NCBI GenBank assembly: GCA_016000195.1
Contig: JAECRO010000005.1
Span: forward strand, 1 to 64,000
Source of the DNA: Burkholderiales bacterium
GTDB taxonomy: Bacteria > Pseudomonadota > Gammaproteobacteria > Burkholderiales > Burkholderiaceae_C
Reading direction: 5' to 3'
Length of the DNA stretch: 64,000 nt
Positions within the stretch are counted from its first letter, which is position 1. Every line of letters begins with the position of its first letter. The position numbers were made by a program, and so were the translations under genes. Shown here one piece after another: positions 33,147 through 42,515 of this stretch. The notes below the pieces were generated by a model. The model was not told the origin of the DNA. It searched no databases and saw nothing but the letters and a program-made list of their open reading frames with translations.

Positions 33147-35380
33147 GCTACATGCACCTTCATCAGATCGGCTTGCAGCGCGGGGGTTTTGCCCGCGCGC
33201 TGAAGCAAAGTCAACATCGAACCCTGGTGCTGTTCCTGCAATTGAAGAACTTCGTCAAGTACGGAGCGCGGAATCACGCCTTCCCTGACCATGAAGCGGC
33301 CCAGGCTCGAACTACTGCGTTCCTGGCGCAAGAGCACCGCGCCCAGCGCTGCGGCATCGATGCGGCCCAGCGACTGCAGGACGTCCCCCAGCAGCAGCTG
33401 CACGGAGACATACTCGCGCCAGATGACGGCGGCCTCGGCCTCGGTGAGGCCGCCAGCAGCCACCACCCGGTCCAGCAGGTCGCGCCCGGAAGGGGTGCGG
33501 CGGCGCGCATACCAGTGGCGCAGCCCCACCACGACCTGGCCCTTGGGCACGATCACATAGCGCACCGGGCGTGCCAGCTTGCGCCCGATGGCCGCCAGCG
33601 ACACCGGGTTCACGTTGGATTCGCTGGCCAGCACCAGCACCGCGTCTTCCTCGCGCAGCGGCAGCACGGCGTAATGCAGGGCAATCCGGGCCGGCACCTG
33701 CGCGATCAGGGCAGAGGCCAGGGCGAGTCCGTCCAGCGGCTCCCAGCCCACATGGCCCTGCCCGGCAATCGCCTGGGCCAGCTGCTCGGGCGTGACGATG
33801 CCCTGATGCACCAGCTGGCTGCCCAGGCGCAGGCCGCGCACGCCGGTTTGCAGCGCAGCCGTGAGCTGGCTTTCCTGAATGGCGCCCTGCTCAACCAGGA
33901 TTTGCCCCAGCGGCCGGCGTGCCCGCCCGGGCTCGCCCAGGCTGGGAAAATCGTGGCTGGTCTTGTCCCAGGCCACGCGCCGGGAGTCGCCCGTGGCCAG
34001 CACCTGCCGGACCGCGCGCCAGTTGGCCATAAAGTTGATGATGTTGCCCCAGAGCAGCCGGGGCACCGACAGAAGGCCTTCGATGAGCCCGTAGTAACTG
34101 CTGACGAAAATGATCCGCTGCACCATGCGGTTGGTCATGAGGCACAGGTTGATCAGCAACAGCCCCATCAGCAGCGGGTCGTCCTCGAAGATCGACAGAA
34201 ACTTGTAGCCGTCGGGCACGACCTGCGTGTAGGCCCAGATCATGATCAGCTGGGCGGCCAGCAGCATGGCCAGAAAACTCACGAAGTTGGTGATGGCCCC
34301 CTTGCGGTCGCGCCAGAGGAAATAGTTCATCACGCCGCTGTCCGTCCAGCGGTGCGTGCGAAAACCCTGGTACACGATGCCGATGATCCAGCGCGATTTC
34401 TGGCGCACAGCGGTCGAGAAAGTGCTGGGAAAATACTCGCGCACGGCCACGGTGCTGGCTTCGCGCAGGCTGCGCCCGAACAGCCGGTGCGGCGGCACGC
34501 CCTGGTCATTCGGCGCATCGACAGGCATCCGCGCAAAAATCTCGCTCAGGCCATGCGCCTTGAGCCGAAAACCGATGTCGTAGTCCTCGGTCAGGCTCTG
34601 CACGTCAAAGGCAATGCCGTTGCCTTCCTTGATCAGTACCTCGACGGCGCGGCGGCTGAAGCAGGTGCCCACGCCCGCGCTGGGCACCTGGCCGGCCAGC
34701 GCCTCGCGCACCACCACGTCCTTGCCGTGCATTTCGGCAAATTCGTCCAGATAATGGCCGCCGGTAAATTCATGCCACTTGCGCGGCAGCGGATAGACCG
34801 GCACCTGGATCAGGTCCTTGCGCCCGACCAGGTAATTGAACACCCGCAGCTCGCTTTTGGACACGATGTCTTCCGAGTCGTGCAGGATGAAGCCCTCGAA
34901 CTTCAAGCCGGCGCGCTGCTCGAACTGGGTGATGGCATTGAGCACGTTGTTCAGGCAGTCTGCCTTGCTGGTCGGCCCCGGCCGCGCGCACACCACCTTG
35001 TGAACATTCGGAAAGCGCGCCTGCACCTCATCGACCTCGCCTTGCGTGATCGGGTCGTTGGGATAGGTGCCGACGAAAATATGGTAATTTTCGTAATCCA
35101 GCGTGGTTGCCGTCAGCTCGGCCATCTTGCCGATCACGCCGTGCTCCTGCCAGGCAGGCACCATGATCGCCAGCGGCTTCTCGTCCATCTGGTGCAGCAG
35201 GCGCGGGTCAAAGCGCGGGTGCCGGTCGTAGATCCTTAATGCACGCCACAAGCGCCGCGCCCAGTAAACGATGTCAATGAAAAGATCATCCACGCCGCTG
35301 ATCAGGATGATGACCGCCAGCACCAGCGCGACATACTTCAGTGCATAGAGGTAGAGGGAAAAGGCGTCAATCAGCCACAT
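33143..35380 (-). CDS. nfrB: NfrB-like glycosyltransferase with MshEN-type c-di-GMP motifs
   Basis: 745 residues, inner membrane. TM helix at about 15-32; GT2 domain at about 65-345 with HDSED (167-171), TED (264-266) and QKSRW (327-331), the processive-synthase signature; further TM helices at about 365-450; C-terminal cytoplasmic region. That region holds four stretches fitting the MshEN pattern RLGxxLVxxGxIxxxxLxxALxxQ: 489-513, 518-541, 663-686 and 692-716. The second is closest. MshEN domains bind c-di-GMP, and E. coli NfrB is reported to be c-di-GMP activated using UDP-ManNAc. The ATG at 35380 has GAAGGA upstream; the longer frame is spurious. Confidence 0.9.
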   Translation of the reverse strand: MWLIDAFSLYLYALKYVALVLAVIILISGVDDLFIDIVYWARRLWRALRIYDRHPRFDPRLLHQMDEKPLAIMVPAWQEHGVIGKMAELTATTLDYENYHIFVGTYPNDPITQGEVDEVQARFPNVHKVVCARPGPTSKADCLNNVLNAITQFEQRAGLKFEGFILHDSEDIVSKSELRVFNYLVGRKDLIQVPVYPLPRKWHEFTGGHYLDEFAEMHGKDVVVREALAGQVPSAGVGTCFSRRAVEVLIKEGNGIAFDVQSLTEDYDIGFRLKAHGLSEIFARMPVDAPNDQGVPPHRLFGRSLREASTVAVREYFPSTFSTAVRQKSRWIIGIVYQGFRTHRWTDSGVMNYFLWRDRKGAITNFVSFLAMLLAAQLIMIWAYTQVVPDGYKFLSIFEDDPLLMGLLLINLCLMTNRMVQRIIFVSSYYGLIEGLLSVPRLLWGNIINFMANWRAVRQVLATGDSRRVAWDKTSHDFPSLGEPGRARRPLGQILVEQGAIQESQLTAALQTGVRGLRLGSQLVHQGIVTPEQLAQAIAGQGHVGWEPLDGLALASALIAQVPARIALHYAVLPLREEDAVLVLASESNVNPVSLAAIGRKLARPVRYVIVPKGQVVVGLRHWYARRRTPSGRDLLDRVVAAGGLTEAEAAVIWREYVSVQLLLGDVLQSLGRIDAAALGAVLLRQERSSSSLGRFMVREGVIPRSVLDEVLQLQEQHQGSMLTLLQRAGKTPALQADLMKVHVA

Positions 35381-35417
35381 GATGCGTCCTTCGTCAGGGT
35401 AGGGTGTGCGGCAGGCA

Positions 35418-35801
35418 TCACGATACGGCCAGGTTGGAACGCTGCCCCGCGAAATCGCGCGCTGCATTCGCCGTGGCGGACGGCAGGCGCGCAGCTTCGG
35501 AATCATCCCTATCGGCCCATTGGGACGACGGTCCCTGAGCCTCCTGGTTCGCGGCCGGATTGAGGTCCACGACAAAAACGATTTCACCCCCAAAACGGCC
35601 AACCCCCAGTGTTTGCATGAGCGTTTGCTCCTGTTCCGGCGAGTCCAGCCGAAGAAAGCAGATCGCCTGCCGGGTGCCTTCGTGCATGGCGGTCAGGACA
35701 TCGAGCTTGGCCACGCGTCCGAATGTTTCACAGAGCCGGTGCAGTGCAGGCTTCAGGGTCGTGACATCCGGGCAATGCCGGAGTCTGTCAAGTGCTGTCA
35801 T
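35418..35801 (-). CDS. Small RRM-like protein of unknown function
   Basis: 127 residues. The first 80 show an RRM-like beta-alpha-beta pattern (LKPALHRLCETFGRVAKLDVLTA and ICFLRLDSPEQEQTLMQTLG); the last 40 are polar and probably disordered. GAGGGAA precedes the ATG at 35801. It is upstream of nfrB by 37 bp on the same strand, so it probably leads that transcript. Similar small proteins are, in my recollection, scattered in Comamonadaceae. It may bind RNA; nothing here shows what. Confidence 0.6.
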   Translation of the reverse strand: MTALDRLRHCPDVTTLKPALHRLCETFGRVAKLDVLTAMHEGTRQAICFLRLDSPEQEQTLMQTLGVGRFGGEIVFVVDLNPAANQEAQGPSSQWADRDDSEAARLPSATANAARDFAGQRSNLAVS

Positions 35802-36214
35802 GGTGAATTCCCTCGCTGTTGTTAAGTGTTTCGCGAGGTTGTAAATTAATTTGAACCCATGGGTACCCACGTTGATAAATCGCAAGTAAAAACTGAATTG
35901 ACAGCCTTCGCCAAACCCGATGCACGGGCGCACCAAAGAGACCGGCGAACGATCCCGGACAAAGCCCCGCCAGCGCACCGGCCGTGACCCCAGGGCAGGC
36001 TAAAAAAAGCACAATCCGATGGCGCCGGCTTGATATTTGACAAGTGGACACCCCCTGTGGACAGGCATAAATAACAGGCCAGTCCGAAGCGCTTATAGAC
36101 TGTGGCAACACGGTCGTGGGCTGGCATTTTTCGGCTTGAAAGCAACTGACGGGAGCGCCGTCCTTGCCATACACCAACACACGTCCGGCACTGAGTGGAC
36201 ACAAAGGGATTTCA

Positions 36215-37405
36215 ATGACAAAAAAAATTCTTCTGGTTTTCGGCACCCGCCCTGAAGCCATCAAAATGGCACCGCTGGTCAAGACGCTGCAAACGCATCC
36301 CGCCTTCGAGGTCAGGGTCTGCGTGACCGCCCAGCACCGGCAAATGCTGGACCAGGTGCTTCACCTGTTTGACATTCAGCCCGACTTTGACCTGAACCTG
36401 ATGAAGCCCGGCCAGGACCTGTATGACATCACCAGCGGCGTGTTGCTGGGGCTCAGGTCCGTGCTGACTCAATGGCGCCCCGACGCCGTCCTGGTGCATG
36501 GCGACACATCGACCACCTTTGCGGCCACGCTGGCGGCGTTTTACCAGCGCATCCCGGTCGGCCATGTGGAGGCCGGCCTGCGCACCGGCAACCTGTATTC
36601 GCCCTGGCCCGAAGAAGCCAACCGCAAGCTCACCAGCACCCTGGCGAAATGGCATTTCGCACCCACGGCCACCTCGCGCAACAACCTGCTCAGGGAAGGC
36701 ATCGCGGCTGAAACGATCCATGTCACCGGCAACACGGTGATTGATGCGCTGCTCCAGGTGCGCGAGAAAATCGTCACCAGCGCGGTGCTGCGCCAGCAGT
36801 TTGAAAAGGACTTCAGCTTTCTCGACCCGGCCAGGCGGCTGGTGCTGGTAACAGGCCACCGGCGCGAAAACTTTGGCGAAGGTTTTGAGCATATCTGCCA
36901 GGCGCTGGCCCGCATCGCCAAAAACAATGCCGATGTGCAGGTGGTCTATCCGGTGCACCTGAATCCCCAGGTGCAGGAGCCGGTCAGGCGGCTGCTCGGC
37001 GGCGTTGACAACGTGCATCTGATCGAGCCGCTGGACTACCTGCCCTTTGTCTACCTGATGGACCGGAGCACGCTCATCCTGACCGACTCTGGCGGCATCC
37101 AGGAAGAAGCGCCATCGCTGGGCAAGCCGGTGCTGGTGATGCGCGACACCACCGAGCGCCCCGAGGCCGTCGAGGCCGGCACCGTCAGGCTGGTCGGCAC
37201 CAACGCCGACGAGATCGCCGGCCAGGCCGGCTTGCTGCTCGGCAACGCCGAGGCCTACGAGGCCATGGCGTTTGCCCACAATCCTTATGGCGACGGCTTT
37301 GCCTGCGAGCACATTGCACACACGCTGCTGGCCGACAAAAGCCTGTTTCCGCTTGCGCCCGCGCCCTCGGTGCGCGCGGCGCCCTCCCTGGCAGTCCAGC
37401 CCTGA
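36215..37405 (+). CDS. wecB: UDP-N-acetylglucosamine 2-epimerase (non-hydrolysing)
   Basis: Converts UDP-GlcNAc to UDP-ManNAc, 396 residues. Seen: [12 protein letters not shown] at the start, [31 protein letters not shown] and [10 protein letters not shown], all conserved epimerase blocks. The ATG at 36215 has AAAGGGA upstream; an in-frame 17-codon extension is unlikely. It is divergent from nfrB and followed 13 bp later by a GGDEF-EAL gene. In E. coli, WecB supplies UDP-ManNAc to the NfrA/NfrB pathway from a different locus; here the gene is adjacent, which suggests a dedicated copy. Confidence 0.93.
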   Translation: MTKKILLVFGTRPEAIKMAPLVKTLQTHPAFEVRVCVTAQHRQMLDQVLHLFDIQPDFDLNLMKPGQDLYDITSGVLLGLRSVLTQWRPDAVLVHGDTSTTFAATLAAFYQRIPVGHVEAGLRTGNLYSPWPEEANRKLTSTLAKWHFAPTATSRNNLLREGIAAETIHVTGNTVIDALLQVREKIVTSAVLRQQFEKDFSFLDPARRLVLVTGHRRENFGEGFEHICQALARIAKNNADVQVVYPVHLNPQVQEPVRRLLGGVDNVHLIEPLDYLPFVYLMDRSTLILTDSGGIQEEAPSLGKPVLVMRDTTERPEAVEAGTVRLVGTNADEIAGQAGLLLGNAEAYEAMAFAHNPYGDGFACEHIAHTLLADKSLFPLAPAPSVRAAPSLAVQP

Positions 37406-37418
37406 CTCCTGAGGCCGC

Positions 37419-39896
37419 ATGTCCGCAGCGTTGCAACCGGCAGAGCACCGGCTGGCCATGGCCGAGCGCATTGCGCATATCGGCAGCTGGGCGCTTGACC
37501 TGCCAAACCCGCAGCTGCTGGCCTATTCCAGCGAATTCGCGGCCATCCTGGGCCTGCCGGCGAATGCACTGCTCACACTGGGCGAGCTGGCAGGCCGGTT
37601 CAGGCCCGAGTGCCGGGGACGCATCGAATGGCTGCTGCAGCAGTGCAGCCGCCACGGCATGGCTTTTGACGAGGAAATGCAGATTGAAACCCCGGCCGGC
37701 CGCACCTGGGTGCGCGTTGCCTGCGAAGCCGTGCAAAACAAGCGTGGCCAGGTCAAGGGCCTGCAGGGCGTGCTGCAGGACATCTCGGGCCAGAAGCAGG
37801 CCCAGCAGGAGACGCTTCGCCTGGCCATGCGGCTGACCACCACGCTGGCCAGCATCACCGAAGCCTTTGTCACCCTGGATCGCCAGTGCTGCTTTACCTA
37901 CCTCAACCAGGAAAGCGAGCAGCTGCTGCGGTACACCACCGGCGAGTTGCTGGGCAAGGAAATCTGGCTGGTTCTGGTCAATGACCAGAACCAGCGCCTG
38001 CGGCAGGAACTGCAAAGGTCGATTGCCACCAACCGGCAGGTTGAATTCGAGGATTTTTATCCCGGCCTGGGCAAGTGGCTCGAAGTGCGCGCCTATCCTT
38101 TTACCGAAGGCCTGGCGGTGTACTTTCGCGATGTCAGCAAGCGGCGCAAGTCGCAGGAGCAGCTGATGCTGCTGGAGACCTGCATCTCGCGGCTCAACGA
38201 CATCGTGCTGATCGCCGAGGCCCATTCGGCATCCAGGAAAGTGCCCTACATCGTGTTCGTCAACCAGGCCTTCGAGCAGCACACCGGCTACAACCGCCAC
38301 GAAGTGCTGGGCCAGACGCCGGGCAAGCTGTTCGGACCCGGCGTAGCGCACGACGAATTGCAGCGCATGGCCAAAACGCTGCTGCGCAAGCGGCAGGCGC
38401 GCAGCGAACTGCTGATCTACCGCAAGAACGGCAGCTGCTTCTGGCTCGAACTGGAGATCGTTCAGGTGGCCGCCACGGCGGACGAACTTACCCACTGGGT
38501 GGCCGTGGGGCGCGACATTACCCAGCGCAAGGTCAACGCCGACGCGATTCACCAGCTGGCCTTTTATGACCCGCTGACCACCCTGCCCAACCGGCTGCTG
38601 CTGCTGAACCGGCTGGAGCAGGTGATGTCCCAAAGCGCCCACCTGCGGCGCCAGGGCGCCCTGATGTTCATCGACGTGGACAAGCTCAAGGTGCTGAACG
38701 ACACCCTGGGCCACCACAAGGGCGACTTGCTGCTGCAGCAGGTCGCCACGCGGCTGGCGGGCTGCGTCGAGGACACCGACACGGTGGCGCGGCTGGGCGG
38801 CGATGAATTTGTCGTGCTGCTGGAAAACCTGGGCGACGATGCGGACGCGGCCATCCGCCAGACCCGCAAGCTCGCCGGGAAAGTGCTCGACGAGCTGCGC
38901 GAGCCGTTCGACCTGGCCGGCCACCAGCACTACACCACCTCCAGCATCGGCGTGACCTCGCTCCATGGCGCCCATGACAGCGTGAGCGAAGTGCTCAAGC
39001 AGGCCGACCTGGCGATGTACCAGGCCAAGACCGCAGGCCGCAACGCGCTGTGCTTTTTTGACCCCGAGATGCAGGCCGCCGTCAATGCCAACGCCGCCGC
39101 CAGTTCCGAGCTGCATATTGCGCTGAAAAAGCAGGAGTTTGTGCTTCATTACCAGCCCCAGGTGGATCGCCAGGGGCGCGTGAACGGCGTCGAGGCCCTG
39201 CTGCGCTGGCAGCATCCCAAACGCGGGCTGGTCATGCCGAGCGACTTCATTCCGATGGCCGAGGAAACCGGCTTGATTTTGCCGCTGGGCCAGTGGGCGC
39301 TGGCAACGGCCTGCGAACAGCTGGCGGCCTGGGCGCAGTGGCCGCAGGCTGCCAGCCTGAGCATCGCGGTGAATGTCAGCGTGCGCCAGTTCCGCCACCC
39401 CGATTTCGTGGACCAGGTGATGGCCGAGATCCGGCGCACCGGCATCAAGCCGCAGCACCTCAAGCTCGAACTCACCGAAACCCTGCTGGCCGACGGCATG
39501 GATGTCACGCTGGCGCGGATGGGCACGCTCAAGGCGCTGGGCGTGACGCTGGCGCTGGACGATTTCGGCATGGGCTACTCGTCGCTGTCGGTGCTCAAGC
39601 GCCTGCCGCTGGACCAGCTCAAGATCGACAAGAGTTTTGTCGCCGAAGTGCTGACCGACCCGGCCGATGCCGCCATTTCCCGCACCATCATCACCCTGGC
39701 GCATAGCCTGAACCTCAAAGTGGTGGCCGAGGGCGTGGAAACCCGGGCCCAGCAGGACTTCCTGGTGGCCGAGGGCTGCGACCAGTTCCAGGGCTTTTTG
39801 TTTGCAAAACCGCTGCCGATTGGGGAACTGGAGGCCTACCTGATGGCACAGGACTCGCTTCCCCAGCGTCGAGCGGCTTCGTCGCCGTCGCCATAG
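37419..39896 (+). CDS. PAS-GGDEF-EAL c-di-GMP turnover protein
   Basis: 825 residues, cytoplasmic by sequence (no TM helices seen). Three PAS/PAC-like sensor modules at about 10-125, 130-245 and 245-370, then GGDEF (RLGGDEF at about 465) and EAL (GVEALLRWQHP at about 590, with DDFGMGYSSL, EGVET and QGFLFAKP). Both active sites look intact, so the net direction cannot be told from sequence. It lies 13 bp after wecB, almost surely in the same transcript. With an NfrB bearing MshEN-like motifs next door, it is the obvious local signal source or sink. Confidence 0.92.
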   Translation: MSAALQPAEHRLAMAERIAHIGSWALDLPNPQLLAYSSEFAAILGLPANALLTLGELAGRFRPECRGRIEWLLQQCSRHGMAFDEEMQIETPAGRTWVRVACEAVQNKRGQVKGLQGVLQDISGQKQAQQETLRLAMRLTTTLASITEAFVTLDRQCCFTYLNQESEQLLRYTTGELLGKEIWLVLVNDQNQRLRQELQRSIATNRQVEFEDFYPGLGKWLEVRAYPFTEGLAVYFRDVSKRRKSQEQLMLLETCISRLNDIVLIAEAHSASRKVPYIVFVNQAFEQHTGYNRHEVLGQTPGKLFGPGVAHDELQRMAKTLLRKRQARSELLIYRKNGSCFWLELEIVQVAATADELTHWVAVGRDITQRKVNADAIHQLAFYDPLTTLPNRLLLLNRLEQVMSQSAHLRRQGALMFIDVDKLKVLNDTLGHHKGDLLLQQVATRLAGCVEDTDTVARLGGDEFVVLLENLGDDADAAIRQTRKLAGKVLDELREPFDLAGHQHYTTSSIGVTSLHGAHDSVSEVLKQADLAMYQAKTAGRNALCFFDPEMQAAVNANAAASSELHIALKKQEFVLHYQPQVDRQGRVNGVEALLRWQHPKRGLVMPSDFIPMAEETGLILPLGQWALATACEQLAAWAQWPQAASLSIAVNVSVRQFRHPDFVDQVMAEIRRTGIKPQHLKLELTETLLADGMDVTLARMGTLKALGVTLALDDFGMGYSSLSVLKRLPLDQLKIDKSFVAEVLTDPADAAISRTIITLAHSLNLKVVAEGVETRAQQDFLVAEGCDQFQGFLFAKPLPIGELEAYLMAQDSLPQRRAASSPSP

Positions 39897-39991
39897 ACGG
39901 CACACGCATTGGGCGCACCGCCGCCCAGTGCATCATCGAACGCGCCAGCGCCTGAATTGCGGCGCCGGGTGCAAGACCGTACCCGGACGAC

Positions 39992-40723
39992 TCAGCCGCG
40001 CCCGCCAAAAATGGCTGTTCCCACGCGCACCATGGTGCTGCCGGCCTGGATGGCGGCCTCCAGGTCGGCCGTCATGCCGAGTGACAGCGTGTCCATCGGC
40101 ACGGCCAGCACGCCGGCTGCATTTATTTGGTCAAATAGGGCTTTTGCGCAGGCGTGCAGTGCGCAAGCAGCTACAAAATCAATAGCAGGCTCGGGAATCG
40201 CCATCAAGCCGCGAAGCACCAGGCGCGGCAACTGCGCGACCTCTTCGGCCAGCGCCTGGACCGCTTCGGGCGCCAGGCCTGATTTGTTCGCGCCGCCATC
40301 AATGTTGACCTGCAGGCAGATTTGCAGCGGCGCCAGCTCAGGCGGGCGCTGCTCGCTCAGCCGCTGCGCAATTTTCAGCCGGTCCACCGATTGCACCCAG
40401 TCGAAATGCCCGGCCACCAGCCGCGTCTTGTTGCTCTGGACGGGTCCGATGCAGTGCCACTCCAGCGCCGCTGCCGCGATGCCGGTGCGCGCCGTTTCAT
40501 CGGCCTGCCAGCGGCGCAGCGCCAGGATTTTTTCGACGCCCTCGGCAATGTAGTTCTCGCCAAAAGCATGCTGACCGGCGACCACGGCCTCGGCCACCGC
40601 CTCGGCGCCAAAGGTTTTGGAAACCGCCAGCAGCCGGACGCTGGCGGGGTCGCGCCCGGCGGCCAGGCAAGCGGCGTTGATCCGGTCGCGGACAAGACGT
40701 AAATGATGGGCAATCGTGGTCAT
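39992..40723 (-). CDS. yggS: PLP homeostasis protein YggS
   Basis: Pyridoxal-phosphate-binding protein of the YggS/PROSC family, 243 residues, which buffers PLP and affects amino-acid metabolism. Seen: LLAVSKTFGAEAV with the PLP lysine at about residue 36, FGENYIAEG, WHCIGPVQSNKTR, NKSGLAPE and LSLGMTADLEAAI. A dispersed repeat is translated in frame at about residues 180-198, where other family members vary. It is divergent from pilT with a 44-bp gap, as in many bacteria. Confidence 0.95.
   Translation of the reverse strand: MTTIAHHLRLVRDRINAACLAAGRDPASVRLLAVSKTFGAEAVAEAVVAGQHAFGENYIAEGVEKILALRRWQADETARTGIAAAALEWHCIGPVQSNKTRLVAGHFDWVQSVDRLKIAQRLSEQRPPELAPLQICLQVNIDGGANKSGLAPEAVQALAEEVAQLPRLVLRGLMAIPEPAIDFVAACALHACAKALFDQINAAGVLAVPMDTLSLGMTADLEAAIQAGSTMVRVGTAIFGGRG
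40128..40187 (+). repeat. Dispersed repeat, copy D, inside yggS
   Basis: TTGGTCAAATAGGGCTTTTGCGCA, then GTGCGCAAGCAGCTACAAAATCAATAGC. Nearly full length, and read in frame (antisense to the repeat orientation) as part of YggS. Confidence 0.85.
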
Positions 40724-40767
40724 AATCCGACTGTAAACTCAGAATCAACTTACAAGGATTTGCCGGA

Positions 40768-41811
40768 ATGGACATTACGCAGTTGCTGGCCTTTAGCGTC
40801 AAAAACAAGGCATCTGACTTGCATCTGTCGGCTGGCCTGCCGCCCATGATCCGGGTTCACGGCGACGTGCGGCGCATCAACATTGATCCGCTGGACCACA
40901 AGGAAGTGCATGCCATGGTGTACGACATCATGAATGACACCCAGCGCAAGCACTACGAAGAGTTCCTGGAGGTCGATTTTTCCTTCGAGATCGACGGCCT
41001 GGCGCGCTTTCGCGTCAACGCCTTCAACCACAACCGGGGCGCCGGCGCGGTGCTGCGGACCATCCCGTCCAAGATCCTGACGCTGGAACAGCTGGGCGCA
41101 CCGAAGATTTTCGGCGAGCTGGCCCTGAAGCCGCGCGGCATGGTGCTCGTCACCGGCCCGACCGGCTCGGGCAAGTCAACCACGCTGGCCGCGATGGTCA
41201 ACTACCTGAACGAAACCGAGTACGGCCACATCCTCACGGTCGAAGACCCGATCGAGTTTGTCCATGAGTCCAAGAAATGCCTGATCAACCAGCGCGAGGT
41301 CGGCCCGCACACGCTGAGCTTCAGCGCCGCGCTCAAGTCGGCCCTGCGCGAAGACCCGGATGCCATCCTGGTGGGCGAAATGCGCGACCTGGAAACCATT
41401 CGCCTGGCCATGACAGCGGCTGAAACCGGCCACCTGGTGTTCGGCACGCTGCACACGTCGAGTGCTGCCAAGACCATTGACCGGATCATTGACGTGTTTC
41501 CGGCCGAGGAAAAGGAAATGATCCGCTCGATGCTGTCCGAATCGCTGCAGGCGGTGATTTCGCAAACCCTGTGCAAGACCAAGGACGGCCAGGGCCGGGT
41601 GGCGGCGCACGAGATCATGCTGGGCACCAGCGCCATCCGCAACCTGATCCGTGAAGCCAAGGTCGCGCAGATGTATTCCTCGATCCAGACCGGCAACAGC
41701 GTGGGCATGCAGACGCTGGACCAGAACCTGACGGACCTGGTCAAGCGCAACGTGATTTCCGCCGCCGAAGCGCGCGGCAAAGCCAAGATTCCCGACAACT
41801 TTCCGGGCTGA
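40768..41811 (+). CDS. pilT: Type IV pilus retraction ATPase PilT
   Basis: Hexameric ATPase that depolymerises type IV pili, 347 residues, at the inner membrane base. Seen: N-terminal KASDLHLSAGLPPMIRVHG, Walker A GPTGSGKSTT at about residue 130, the Asp box VEDPIEF, Walker B ILVGEMRD and the retraction-specific AIRNLIREAKVAQ (AIRNLIRE). AAGGA precedes the ATG. It heads a pilT-CNBD-pilU set. Confidence 0.98.
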   Translation: MDITQLLAFSVKNKASDLHLSAGLPPMIRVHGDVRRINIDPLDHKEVHAMVYDIMNDTQRKHYEEFLEVDFSFEIDGLARFRVNAFNHNRGAGAVLRTIPSKILTLEQLGAPKIFGELALKPRGMVLVTGPTGSGKSTTLAAMVNYLNETEYGHILTVEDPIEFVHESKKCLINQREVGPHTLSFSAALKSALREDPDAILVGEMRDLETIRLAMTAAETGHLVFGTLHTSSAAKTIDRIIDVFPAEEKEMIRSMLSESLQAVISQTLCKTKDGQGRVAAHEIMLGTSAIRNLIREAKVAQMYSSIQTGNSVGMQTLDQNLTDLVKRNVISAAEARGKAKIPDNFPG

Positions 41812-41841
41812 AACCGCCCTGCACCCCAGGAGAACCACGCC

Positions 41842-42474
41842 ATGAAAGGCTTACTCGGATTGATCAGGCAGACCACGCCAGCCGATGCCGGCAGTGACAA
41901 TCCGGACACGTTCTTCTTTTCCACCGCGTTTGCCGACCAGGGCATTGACGCCACGTCGCTGGTGCCCTGGGAAGCCCGGGCCAACGAGGTGGGCGCCAAA
42001 CGCCTGCCTGCCGAGCGCGGCAGCAAGCTGCTGCAGACCTTGTGGAGCAAAGACAACTACATGGCGCGGCTGGGTCCGGACGCCGTGTCGCGCCTGGAAA
42101 AGTTTTTTGACTTCGCCACCCTGCCGGCCAATCGGGACGTGATTCGCCAGGACGAGTACGGCAATTTCATGCTCGTGCTGCTGAGCGGCAGCATTGCGGT
42201 GGACCGTGAGCAGCCCTGGGGCGACCGGCTGCACCTGACCGAAGCGCGCCCCGGCGATATTCTGGGTGAAATGTCGCTGCTGGACAGCGGACTGCGGTTT
42301 TCAGTGTGTACATCACTGACCGATTGCGAGATTGCCGTGCTGGGTGCACAGTCGCTCGACGAGATGATGACCGCCGACCCGGCCCTGGCCGCCAGCCTGA
42401 TTGCGCTGCTGGCCCGCAAGCTGTCGCGCCGCCTCCGGGTGGTGAGCGCCCGGCTCAGCGACAACAAAAACTGA
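41842..42474 (+). CDS. Cyclic-nucleotide-binding-domain protein between pilT and pilU
   Basis: 210 residues with a single CNBD at about 85-190 (FFDFATLPANRDVIRQDEYG, LVLLSGSIAVDRE and PGDILGEMSLLDSGLRFSVCTS). No DNA-binding domain follows, so it is not a CRP-type regulator. The GEMSLL...R motif of the binding pocket is partly kept; whether it binds cAMP, c-di-GMP or nothing cannot be told. AGGAGAA precedes the ATG, and short gaps to pilT and pilU indicate one operon. A role in tuning pilus retraction is inferred from position. Confidence 0.85.
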   Translation: MKGLLGLIRQTTPADAGSDNPDTFFFSTAFADQGIDATSLVPWEARANEVGAKRLPAERGSKLLQTLWSKDNYMARLGPDAVSRLEKFFDFATLPANRDVIRQDEYGNFMLVLLSGSIAVDREQPWGDRLHLTEARPGDILGEMSLLDSGLRFSVCTSLTDCEIAVLGAQSLDEMMTADPALAASLIALLARKLSRRLRVVSARLSDNKN

Positions 42475-42515
42475 CTCAGCACAACTTAACCTGCTGACAA
42501 CACCCAGGAGAATTC

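Noticed and set aside
23601..35380. PNAG (pgaABCD) or Pel operon
   Set aside because: The synthase and export protein resemble NfrB and NfrA, not PgaC/PgaA or PelF/PelB, and wecB points to a ManNAc precursor.
37185..39905. A 906-codon open frame on the minus strand opposite wecB and the GGDEF-EAL gene
   Set aside because: It is the antisense shadow of two clear genes. Its translation has no domains and is rich in His, Gln and Gly, as expected from reading GC-biased codons backwards.
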